NCBI GenBank assembly: GCA_016721305.1
Contig: JADKIH010000001.1
Location: 372,001-436,000 of the forward strand
Direction: 5' to 3'
From: Bacteroidota bacterium
Lineage (GTDB): Bacteria > Bacteroidota > Bacteroidia > AKYH767-A > 2013-40CM-41-45
Length of the DNA stretch: 64,000 nucleotides
Program-made: the position numbers and the translations under genes
Shown: in pieces, positions 37,232 through 46,092 of the stretch
Layout of the letters: every line of letters starts with the position of its first letter
Numbering within the stretch: the stretch's first letter is position 1
Notes under the pieces: model-generated
What the model was told of the DNA's origin: nothing
The model's database searches: none
The model's input: only the letters and a program-made list of their open reading frames with translations

Positions 37232-39960
37232 AATAAAAGAACGAGCAGTTCAGTTTTCTAAAGAATGGGCAGATACATCAAACGAGGAAGCAGACGCAAA
37301 GCCGTTTCTCGTCGAGTTCTTCAACGTCTTTGGAATTAGTCAACGTAAGATTTCGACGTTTGAGGAACGAGTGAAAAAGCTCGACAATTCGGACGGCTAT
37401 ATAGACTTGTTCTGGAAAGGAACCTTGCTTGTTGAAATGAAAAGTCGAGGCAAGAACCTCGACAAAGCACATCAGCAAGCTATCGACTATCTACAGACTG
37501 TTAAACAAATTGAGCTACCGAAATACATCATTGTTTCGGACTTTGAAAACTTCAGACTTTACGACCTCGAGGAAAACACAAGGAGCGATTTCAAGCTGAA
37601 GGACTTTGTTAAGCACGTCCAACTTTTCGGATTCATTGCGGGTTACATAAAGAAAAGCTACAAAGAACAAGACCCTGTAAACATCAAAGCAGCGGAGTTA
37701 ATGGGCAAACTCCATGACAAGCTCGAAGCCGTAGGATATACAGGCCACGTTTTAGAAGTGTACTTAGTTCGGATTCTGTTTTGCCTTTTCGCCGATGACA
37801 CTACCATTTTCGAGAAAGATATTTTTCACGACTTCATCGGACAAAAGACCAATGAGGACGGGAGCGATTTAGCAGCCCGATTGAACGAGCTGTTCTTTGT
37901 GCTTAATACTCCAAGAGAGAAACGACTCAAAAACATCGACGAGCACTTAAACGCATTCCCGTATGTTAACGGCAAGCTATTCGAGGAAACTTTGCCAATG
38001 GCTGCTTTCAATAGCGATATGCGGAGGAATCTGATTGAGTGCTGCACACTGGATTGGGGTAAAATTTCACCCGCCATTTTCGGCTCTATGTTTCAAAGTG
38101 TAATGAATCCCGTTGAGCGGAGGAATTTGGGAGCACATTACACAAGCGAAAAGAACATTCTTAAACTTATAAAACCTCTATTCCTCGACGACCTCCACGC
38201 AGAATTTGAAGCGTGAAGGGAAACAAAAACAAGTTGAGTGAATTTCACAAAAGCTAAGCACGCTCAAATTTCTCGACCCTGCCTGTGGGTGCGGAAACTT
38301 CTTAGTAATTACTTACCGAGAGTTACGACTACTCGAAATCGAAATTCTGCGATGCCTTTACAAGTCCGGCCAAGGCGTATTAGATATTCGGGACATTATC
38401 TGGCTTGACGTGGACATGATGGCAGGAGTCGAAATAGAGGAATTTCCTGCACGAATCGCAGAGGTGGCAATGTGGTTGATAGACCACCAAATGAACATGA
38501 TAATTAGTGAAGAGTTTGGCCAATATTTTATTCGATTGCCATTAAAAAAAACTGCAAATATTATCCAAGGCAATGCACTTCATTTAGATTGGAAAATATG
38601 CTTCAACGAAAAAGAATTTAACTACATCCTTGGCAACCCTCCTTTTGTTGGTTATGCTTGGCAAAACGATGAACAAAAAAAGGATATGCTCAACATATTC
38701 TCAGAGGCCAAAGGCGCAGGAGTTTTAGACTATGTTACTGCATGGTATATAAAATCTGCTCAATACATTGCGAACACAAAAACCAAAGTTGCCTTTGTTT
38801 CGACAAACTCTATTACCCAAGGGGAGCAAACAGGTATACTCTGGAATTTGCTACTAAACCAATATAAAATCAAAATTCACTTTGCTCATCGTACATTTAA
38901 TTGGCGAAACGAGGCGAAAGGAAACGCAGCAGTTCATGTGGTAATAATCGGATTTGCTTGTTTTGACACTAGTGATAAAACGATATTTGAATACGAGGAA
39001 AACAGAGGCGAGCCTCATGCTGTAAAAGCTAAGAACATTAACCCTTATCTGGTTGACGCAAAAGATATACTCATTCAAAAACGAAGCTCTCCAATTTGCA
39101 AAGTTCCAGAAATAAATCGTGGAAGTGATGCAATAGACGACGGAAATTTACTATTGAATGCTGAAGAAAGAACCGAACTACTGAATAAATACCCAATAGC
39201 CGAAAAATACATTAAGCCGTTTTTGATGGGTAGAGAATTTCTTAACAATATTCCTCGCTATTGTATTTGGCTGAAAGACTCAAACTTAAAAGTAGCTAGC
39301 GAAATACCACCAATTCACGAAAGAATTAAACGTGTAAAATCCTTTAGAGAGGCAAGCAAGAGAGAGCAAACCCTTAAAGCAGCAAAATTCCCTTACCTGT
39401 TTGGCGAAGAACGCCAACCAGATACCGACTACTTAGCGATTCCAAAAGTATCTTCTCAAACTAGAGAATATATTCCTATTGGATTTTGTAGTAAGGAGAT
39501 TATTTGTGGAGACAAACTTTTTAATTTGCCGAATGCCACTCCTTACCATTTCGGAATTATAACATCAAAAATGCATATGACTTGGATGAGACATACTTGC
39601 GGAAGAATGAAAAGCGATTATAGTTATTCCAACACAATCGTTTACAACAATTTTCCATGGCCTGAGAATCCAACTGAAAAGCAAATCAACCTAGTTACAG
39701 AATTAGCATCAGCGATACTTCGGATTCGCAAGAAATTCTCATCAAACTCATTAGCCGATTTATATGACCCCTTAACCATGCCTTATGAGCTAACCAAGGC
39801 ACACCAAGATTTAGACAAGGCTGTAGATAATTGTTACAGAGCACAAGCATTTCCTAATGAATCGAAGAGACTAGAATTTCTTTTTGAACTTTACGAAAAA
39901 TATACTGCGGGGCTTTTGCCTAAAATTAAAACTAAAAGAAAAGCCCAAAGAAAAAACTGA
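37212..39960 (+). CDS. MmeI-type (type IIL/IIG) restriction-modification enzyme (two apparent frameshifts)
   Basis: Single-chain endonuclease and adenine methyltransferase of about 915 residues. The nuclease domain has YIDLFWKGTLLVEMKSRGK, the D-x(n)-ExK site of the MmeI family, preceded by FFNVFGI. A helical spacer leads to methyltransferase motif I DPACGCGNFL, and motif IV NPPFVGY. The target recognition domain follows (YIKPFLMGREF, RYCIWLKD) and the C terminus has the typical YSNTIVYNNFPWP. Missing bases near 38209-38210 and 38249-38252 split the frame. Such enzymes modify one strand and cut unmodified DNA at a distance. Recognition sequence cannot be read by eye. Confidence 0.92.
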
Positions 39961-39974
39961 AGGAGGAATAACGT

Positions 39975-41339
39975 ATGATGAAAGGTTTTGTAGAACTTAG
40001 CGCAAACCAATTTACTATTCCGCCATTTGACGTGAGAGTTCCTGATGGTTATGTTTTGCCTAAAAATTTTCCTTATTGTTGTAATCATCACAAAACACTT
40101 TTTGCAAGTGCTCAAAAATGGTTCAATGAATTTCCCGAATGTTGTGACGAACATCGTAAAATGGCTAAGGAATGGTGGTTTAAAAGAGAAAACTATGCTA
40201 ACCTTCCAATTAAATTTTTAACTCAAATCGCCTATACTTCTTATCACATAGGCCAAAAGATTAACGACTCAGATTGGTATAAAGACATTACCGATTATAT
40301 TACCTACATGGTTTCCAGTTATGGACACCCCCCTATCGGAACCCACCTTTACATCGGCCACCTCCGCGATATTTTTAAAGACAAGAAAAGGCCGGCATTC
40401 CAAATGAAAAGAGACTCAAATTGCAAGAGTATATGAAGGATATTATCGGGCTGATAAGAAAGTAAGCAATAATAATTTTGGCTCATTGATTGCAATTTAC
40501 CATAAATGGTTAGACACTTTTCCATTTAACATTTCCTATTTCACCGAAGCTAAGGAATACTTCCGTACATTGCCAATCCTCGACGGCCCTACGGCGTTTA
40601 ACAAATATACTGGATTGGCAACTGCTAAATTACAAACAGAGTCGAGCCTCATAGAAGTACTTACCAAATTCACAAAAGATTTACTCTCAAAAGTTGATTC
40701 TACAAAGCTGTTAAAAGAAGGCAAAATTACAGACACAGTAAAGCATCAAATTGACTTAATCAATGAATCACACCATATCAAGCAAGTCGAGCTTGTTTCA
40801 GATTTCTCGAAAGGCGAAAAGGGATATTTGAAAATCCTAAAAACATGGCTTGCTAACGAAAAGCAATATTTCAAAGACATTACTCCCCTAATCGCACAAC
40901 ACGCGGAGGCAAGAAAAACACCTGAAAAATTAGACAATCAAAAGTTGCATTCCAAGCTCCAAGAAATCAAAGCTATGGAAAACCAATTTCGCAAAGGAAT
41001 CCCAATGGAGGTTGTCATTGAACACTTTAAAATTCTAACTGAAAAAAACAGCCGAAACGGAAAACCATTTTTAACGACTGAGCAACTAATCCATTTTTTG
41101 CAACGAGGTTTTTTAAAGGATAAATCCGCGCCAAAGCCAAAAGTTAATTTAAGTAATACAGAGAAAGGGTTTTTCATTAGCAGATTTTACACGTTTTATG
41201 AATTAGCAGTTACTCAGTATAGCGACCCAAACAAAAAAAGGACTATATCAGCCTTGTATCAGAAAACTTTGGCAATAGATGGGGCAAAGATTCGGTCTTT
41301 TACTACTTCAAACCGAACAAGACTAAGGAAAAATGGTGA
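39975..41339 (+). CDS. Island protein of unknown function (two apparent frameshifts)
   Basis: About 455 residues after repair, directly downstream of the RM gene with a strong ribosome site (AAGGAGG at 39960, ATG 8 bp later). One base too many near 40408-40411 and one A missing near 41286-41288; the repaired end reads DSVFYYFKPNKTKEKW, stop at 41339. N-terminal part has two Cys pairs with His (YCCNHHK, ECCDEHR) that could bind metal, the rest is helical and Lys-rich without membrane segments. The C-terminal YYFKPNK recalls the RteC family of conjugative-element regulators, and an excisionase-like gene follows, but I am not confident of that assignment. Confidence 0.6.
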
Positions 41340-41433
41340 AATCTTTTGTCTGCTTTGTCTAACTTTTTGTCTGCTTTGTCTGCTTTCAAATAAAACTTTA
41401 TAGTGATATACCATTGCGTAAAATTCTTACACA

Positions 41434-41763
41434 ATGGAAATTTCATTTGAAAATCTGCCACAGGCAGTACACAAACTAAACGAGAAACTTTCAAGCATTG
41501 AAAAGCTCCTTCTCGAAAATCGAATCGGAAAAAATTCCGACGAAGACCAACTACTAACCATTCAGCAAGCCGCGGAGGTGTTGAGCTTATCAGTTCCTAC
41601 CATCTACGGGTATGTTCATGCGTCAGAAATTCCTTACAGCAAAGTAAAGAAGCGACTCTACTTTTCTAAAAAGGAATTAACCGAATGGGTCAGGACTGGT
41701 CGGAAAAAGACCCTTTCCGAAATCGAAGCCTCCGCACATACGCACCTCAAAAAGAAGGCATGA
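41434..41763 (+). CDS. Excisionase-like helix-turn-helix protein
   Basis: A 109-residue DNA-binding protein. After an N-terminal coiled coil (LNEKLSSIEKLLLENR) comes LLTIQQAAEVLSLSVPTIYGYVHASEIPY and a wing KVKKRLYFSKKELTEWV, the MerR-like fold of excisionases (helix-turn-helix type 17). In Bacteroidota mobile elements such proteins bend DNA for excision or control the mobilisation genes. It lies 2 bp from the rep gene, so is likely co-transcribed. Intact. Confidence 0.85.
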   Translation: MEISFENLPQAVHKLNEKLSSIEKLLLENRIGKNSDEDQLLTIQQAAEVLSLSVPTIYGYVHASEIPYSKVKKRLYFSKKELTEWVRTGRKKTLSEIEASAHTHLKKKA

Positions 41764-41764
41764 A

Positions 41765-42836
41765 ATGCGTAATTCTCTAAGCGCTCCCGCCAATTGGCGA
41801 GAGCCCATCTATATATTAGCACAAAGTGGGACAGAGAAAACGACTCAAATTGACTTTCGGGGTGTGGTAGTCAACGGAAAAGGCGCTGAACTCAGCAATC
41901 GAAAGCGCCTACAAAGTTGGGCAAAGAAGAAACTGATTAGCCATAGCACAATCAAGCACTTAGTTGACATCGCTAAAGAAAAAGGAGACTTTGAAAGAGC
42001 CCAATCTATTGGAATACCTACCATTGCTTCAACAAAATCTTCAGCTCGGAGAACAGCCTTTTCGGCAAGTACTGCAAAAATCGTTTCTGCCCGCTATGCT
42101 GCGGAATACGGAAAGCGGAAATTCTAAACAAGTATTTGCCCGTTCTCAGCAAATGGCCTAATCCGTTCTTTCTAACCCTTACGGCAAAATCCGTCCCCGC
42201 GGAGCAATTGGAAAAACGAACCGACGAGTTCTTTGCCCTTATGAACAGAATCATTTCTAAGCAAAAGAAACGCCATCAGCGCGGCAAAGGATTTCATCCA
42301 GTCGGAATCAAATCGTTCGAGTGTAATTTCAACCCAAAGGATAAAACCTACAATCCTCACTTTCATCTTATCCTCCCCGACTTAGCCACCGCCGACTACT
42401 TTTTGACCGAGTGGCGGAAAGAAGGGCAAAAGCTCTGGGGAGAAAAGCCATAAGCAAATCCGCTCAATGCAATAAACGAGTATTGAATTTAGAGAGCTGC
42501 TTAGTGGAGGTTCTAAAGTATAGCAGCAAGATTTTCACCGAGCCCGACAAAGACAAGAAACGAAACGGCTCTGCCCTTATCTGCTTGGCTGCATACGACA
42601 ACATCATTTGCGCAATGAGGCAACATCGGATTTTCGACCGATTTGGTTTTGACCTACCGAAAGCCAAGAAACGGGAAAATCAAATGAAGCTCATTCGGAA
42701 TTACAAAGAATGGCGCTACCATGCGGAAAGCTCGGATTGGTTGGAATTGAATAGCGAGCTTTCGTTAACGGGGTATGAGCCTCCGCTTGGGCTTAGTTTG
42801 TTGCTTGAGCATAATATTGACTTGCAATTGCACTAA
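41765..42836 (+). CDS. HUH-type rolling-circle replication initiator (two apparent frameshifts)
   Basis: Rep-like endonuclease of about 358 residues. An N-terminal Cys cluster (YHCFNKIF, YCKNRFCPLCCG) forms the zinc-binding head typical of Rep_1-type proteins. Then PFFLTLTAKSV (motif 1) and TYNPHFHLIL, the two-histidine HUH motif. The nucleophile is likely a Tyr in VEVLKYSSK. Missing bases near 42010-42013 and in GGGG at 42436-42439 break the frame. Such proteins nick at a double-strand origin; in an integrative element this would let the excised circle replicate or be mobilised. Best called Rep-like. Confidence 0.85.
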
Positions 42837-42935
42837 GTTAATTTGAGAGAAAAAAACGTGGAAAATATCGCTAATAAATGTTAAAATTTCATCGCAAAAC
42901 ATTGTTTATCATGATTTTAACTGACTGCAATTACA

Positions 42936-42960
42936 ATTGCAACAAAATTGCAACAAATTG
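42936..42960. repeat. Iteron-like 11-bp direct repeats
   Basis: ATTGCAACAAA occurs twice in direct 11-bp register plus a partial third copy, in an AT-rich stretch after rep. More TTGCAA(T) occurrences lie at 42825 and 42964. Possible Rep binding or origin region. Confidence 0.55.
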
Positions 42961-42984
42961 TACTTGCAATTGTACAAGTAACTG

Positions 42985-42992
42985 TACATTTG
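42985..42992 (+). promoter_or_regulatory. Promoter -7 box TACATTTG of the abi locus
   Basis: Exact TAnnTTTG, with TTG at 42964-42966, 18 bp upstream. Transcription should start near 43000, exactly where the structured RNA begins. Confidence 0.65.
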
Positions 42993-42999
42993 CATTAAC

Positions 43000-43058
43000 A
43001 TGCTCACCCGCTTCCCGTTAGATCAGCGCGCTCCGGGGTGGGCGTTTTGCTTCCAGGT
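43000..43058 (+). ncRNA. Candidate abiF-type structured RNA
   Basis: Unusually GC-rich for its surroundings. GCTCACCC pairs with GGGTGGGC (8 bp, one G-T), enclosing CTTCCCG and GCGCGC segments; the 3' part is CGTTTTGCTTCC. It lies directly in front of an Abi_2/AbiF HEPN gene and behind a promoter box. The abiF RNA motif is known from positions beside abiF genes, and AbiF-associated RNAs have been described as antitoxin-like partners in a lineage related to Cas13. Exact ends and family match need a covariance search. Confidence 0.7.
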
Positions 43059-43060
43059 AT

Positions 43061-44012
43061 ATGCCACCAATTCCCTATAGTAAACCACCCCTCTCTTTTA
43101 GCGACCAACTGAAGCAATTAAAGCAACGAGGTTTAATTATCAGTAACGACAAAAAAGCGCTTCATCTTTTAGAAAGAATAAGTTATTACAGACTTAGCGG
43201 TTACTGGTATCCGCTATTGGAGGGAACTACAATTGCAGATAAAGAAAAGCATATCTTTAAAAAAGGTGCTCATCTCGACACCGCTTTCAAGCTGTATTGT
43301 TTTGACAGAGAATTAAGGCAATTAGTTCAGGCAGAATTAGAAAAAATTGAAGTAGCAATTAGAGCTTCCATTATCTACCATTTATCTCACAGCTCGGGAG
43401 CAATGTGGCTTTCCGATCCTTCAAATTTCAAAAAGTTACCTGCATATACCAAGTCTCTATTCAAGTATCACTAATGAACTTGGCCGGAGTGACGAACAAT
43501 TCATTGCTTCATTTAAAGCAAAATACTCGGACCCAATTCCGCCAAGTTGGATGACATTAGAAATAACTTCGTTTGGAACGGTTTCAATATTGTATGAAAA
43601 TTTAAAAATAGGCAGAAGAGATATAGCAAATTCATTTGGGCTTGATGAAAACACTTTTGCCTCATGGCTCCATGCAATTGTTTATCTTAGAAATATTTGC
43701 GCTCATCATTCAAGGCTATGGAATAGAGTGTTAAGCATAAGACCACGTATTCCAACAAGTCCGCGTCAGAAATGGCTTAGTAGTACTCCGCAAACTAATA
43801 AAGTATTCATTTGCCTTTCTATGATTTCTTACTTACTAAATCAAATCAATCCTCACCATAGATTTAAGGTAAAGGTAAAAAGATTGCTACGAAAATACCC
43901 CAATGTAGATACGGCTGCAATGGGTTTTCCGTCGAACTGGCAAAGTGAAGTACTCTGGAAAACAAACCTGATAGATTTTTCGCCGAAGCCGATTAGAGAA
44001 ATTTTTAAATAA
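43061..44012 (+). CDS. Abi_2/AbiF-type abortive infection protein with HEPN motif (one apparent frameshift)
   Basis: About 317 residues. The N-terminal block YSKPPLSFSDQLKQLKQRGL, ERISYYRLSGYWYPL and FDRELRQLVQAELEKIEVAIRA is diagnostic of the Abi_2 family. The C-terminal HEPN motif is LRNICAHHSRLWNR, giving R-x4-H with R, N and H intact, as expected for an RNase. The frame breaks at 43460-43461; one added A reads FKSITNELGRSD. Upstream lies a candidate regulatory RNA. Predicted to halt translation by RNA cleavage after phage sensing; the trigger is unknown. Confidence 0.88.
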
Positions 44013-44071
44013 GTTATTGCTCTTATAGTTGAGACAATAATTTTTAGGCCTAACAAAAATGGCTCTTCAAA

Positions 44072-45015
44072 TCAATTTGCTTTCAATTCACTTAAGATTT
44101 TCTTATCCAAATGCACTGCAATTGCTGAGTTGAGGAACTTGGCTCTTTTAAAGAGTTGATGAAACCGATTTATATTTCCTGAGAAATAATTGGCTTCTGC
44201 AAGGTTCAAACAGATTTGGTCATCAAGCCCGTTTTCTCGAAAAGCAATGGAAAGTACTTTTAATGCCAAAGCATACTCCCCGATACCAAGGCATAAAAAG
44301 CCAAATTGATCTAAAGCCACAGCTTCAAATTTATCAATATGTTCAATAAGCAATTCCAGTACATCTTTCTGATCACACCAGCTAACGCATCTAATGCTCT
44401 GATTCAACGAATTGATTTTCATAGATTGCCAGAATCTCTTTAGCAAGATTATGTAGTCTGAAACTCTTTTCGCAGACACCGATTTGAACAATAAAATTTT
44501 TCGCCTCAATTATTTTCGGTGGTGTGCTTTTCTTGCAGTATTTGTTTTCTTCGCTTAAGTCAGCGCCTTAAATTAACATACATTAACAGATAACCAAAGA
44601 CAATCCAATTCCAAATTCTGAATATCTTGAATACTATTGACTTTTTCGATGCACTCTTCATATTTCCCTTCTTCATACAACACTCTCGCTTCCGACAACG
44701 TAAACATCTCGTCGCCTACCATTGCTTTAAATGCAGGCTCTGATTCAAGAACTTGCTTCTTTGTTCCAAGTCTAAGAAAATTAAAATTTGTTTCATTATA
44801 CTCAATGGAAACATGGCCACTAATAAGCCCGCTTTTAATTGACCTGTCCCAAACCAATTTTAAACTTCCATCATCTACACGTTCACAATGAAAATACTCT
44901 AATGGGTCAAAAAAACCAATGAGAAATGTATCCACATATTGTAATGCTTTAATATTGGTAAGTATGACTGGGATAGTCAATTTGTCAATAATAGAAGTTT
45001 TTAAAACGAATACAT
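44072..45015 (-). CDS. Probable single helical-repeat protein of unknown function, several frameshifts
   Basis: Two open stretches, 44573-45015 and 44072-44570, look like parts of one gene of about 310 residues. The N-terminal part begins MYSFLKTSIIDKLTIP and has beta-strands (FHCERVDDGSLKLVWD), then turns into helices (EARVLYEEGKYEECIEKVNSI) that continue after a frame break as GIGEYALALKVLSIAF and CLNLAEANYFSGNI, TPR-like hairpins. At least three indels are needed, one of which I could not place. Not recognised; may be a pseudogene or an error-rich stretch. Transcribed towards the abi gene. Confidence 0.4.
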
Positions 45016-45024
45016 ATTTTAAGA

Positions 45025-45726
45025 TTATTTTTCGTGCAATTGATGTATTACTCTCTCCAGTTCCTTACGTTCATTGACAAGCTGAACTGAAGGACCAAAT
45101 CTTATCTTAAGTTTAAATTTAACATCATACGGATCCGAAAGTATGCAAACAGAATGTCATCTGTTTCTGAGTTACCAAACCAGTCGTAATACTCTTTCTG
45201 CGTAGTGCTTTGTGCTTCCGTTCAAAGTCAATGCGGAATTTGCAACTCTTTATTTTAGCAGTCATGCCGTTTACCTCATTCACATTACGGAACTGCTCAA
45301 AACTGGAAATGTTCAGTAAGACGAGCTGACTATGCACATGACTATTTAAATTGGATTTTTTTTTTTGGGATTAGATTTGTCTTGAAAAGCTTGGATACCC
45401 TCTTTCTCAACTTGTATCTTTACCGAAATTGACAATCTTTGGGAATTGGAGTCATAGATTGGAACCTCAACACAATCACTTATAAAAAAATCCAAAAGTC
45501 GCTGTGGGTCAAAATTTAAAAGTGTTGAGAAATACGAAATTAAAACATAATCGAACAACACTCCTCTGTCCCACTGGTCTGAGACACATCAATGCCCAAT
45601 ATCTCCAAGCCTTTCTTGAGGCTGACTCAAAGCGAATTTCTGTTCGAGTAGGATCGTATGTCTGCTCAGCCAGAAGATCTACTGACTTTATTCACTAAAT
45701 GCAGTATTTACTGTATTAACGTTCAT
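45025..45726 (-). CDS. Hypothetical island protein with about five frame breaks
   Basis: Start MNVNTVNTAFSE at 45726, stop at 45025. By adding single bases in short homopolymers (including the long T-run near 45356) a continuous 234-residue soluble protein appears: LLAEQTYDPTRTEIRFES, WDRGVLFDYVLISYFST, QLVLLNISSFEQFRNVNEVNGM, then TTQKEYYDWFGNSETDDIL and FKLKIRFGPSVQLVNERKEL. No family recognised. It ends 10 bp before the start of the next gene, so they form a pair. It could be a decayed gene, but the reading frames on both sides of each break are well preserved. Confidence 0.45.
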
Positions 45727-45785
45727 AGGAAACAGGTTTTAAAAGTTTGGAATTAGCCCCTTTTTACTAAAATAAACGATTATTT

Positions 45786-45804
45786 GTGCAAATTTTGTGC
45801 AAAT
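45786..45804 (+). promoter_or_regulatory. Right integrase arm-type sites (two GTGCAAAT)
   Basis: GTGCAAAT at 45786-45793 and 45797-45804, the same orientation and 11-bp spacing as the left pair at 34454-34472. Confidence 0.7.
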
Positions 45805-45805
45805 T

Positions 45806-45842
45806 AAAAAAGGCTTACTCGGTTAAAACCTTGTAAGCCTTT
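45806..45842 (-). terminator. Element-borne terminator for tRNA-Val
   Basis: AAAGGCTTAC / GTAAGCCTTTTTT on the minus strand, a few bases past the tRNA 3' end and inside the element, so the element replaces the terminator it displaces. Confidence 0.85.
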
Positions 45843-45852
45843 GATTTTGAGT

Positions 45853-45900
45853 GTGGGAGCTACAGGGTTCGAACCTGTGACCCTCTGCTTGTAAGGCAGA
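45853..45900. repeat. attR: 48-bp direct repeat within tRNA-Val
   Basis: Identical to 34290-34337. Here it is continuous with the 5' half of the tRNA, so integration preserves a working gene. Confidence 0.93.
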
Positions 45901-45928
45901 TGCTCTGAACCAGCTGAGCTAAGCTCCC
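45854..45928 (-). tRNA. tRNA-Val (anticodon TAC)
   Basis: Complete cloverleaf on the minus strand: acceptor GGGAGCT / AGCTCCC, D arm GCTC...GAGC, anticodon arm TCTGC-CTTACAA-GCAGA, T arm ACAGG-TTCGAAC-CCTGT, discriminator A. CCA is not encoded. Its 3' half is the attachment site of the integrative element. Confidence 0.97.
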
Positions 45929-46092
45929 AATTTCTTATTGCGACTCCCCAATTTTTGCTTCTTGCGAAGTTTGGATTATCTTCCCGTCGGAAAGCTGTTT
46001 TTAGAACTAAAAACGTGTTTTTTCGTATCGGGACGGCAAATATAGAGTATTTTTTATTTCAGCAAAAATTCAAGCAACTTTTTAAAGCAATT

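Larger units (their letters stand above)
34290..45900. mobile_element. 11.6-kb integrative element in tRNA-Val
   Basis: Bounded by 48-bp perfect direct repeats of the tRNA-Val 3' half, with a tyrosine integrase just inside the left end, paired GTGCAAAT arm-type sites at both ends, an excisionase-like gene and an HUH Rep. Cargo: an MmeI-type RM enzyme, an Abi HEPN protein with ncRNA, and several unknown genes. No relaxase, coupling protein or conjugation genes are visible, so it would be mobilisable or self-excising but not self-conjugating. Intact tRNA is restored at the right end. Confidence 0.88.

Noticed and set aside
42837..43060. An oriT for conjugative transfer
   Set aside because: No relaxase gene and no recognisable nic site; the repeats fit Rep iterons and the abi promoter better.
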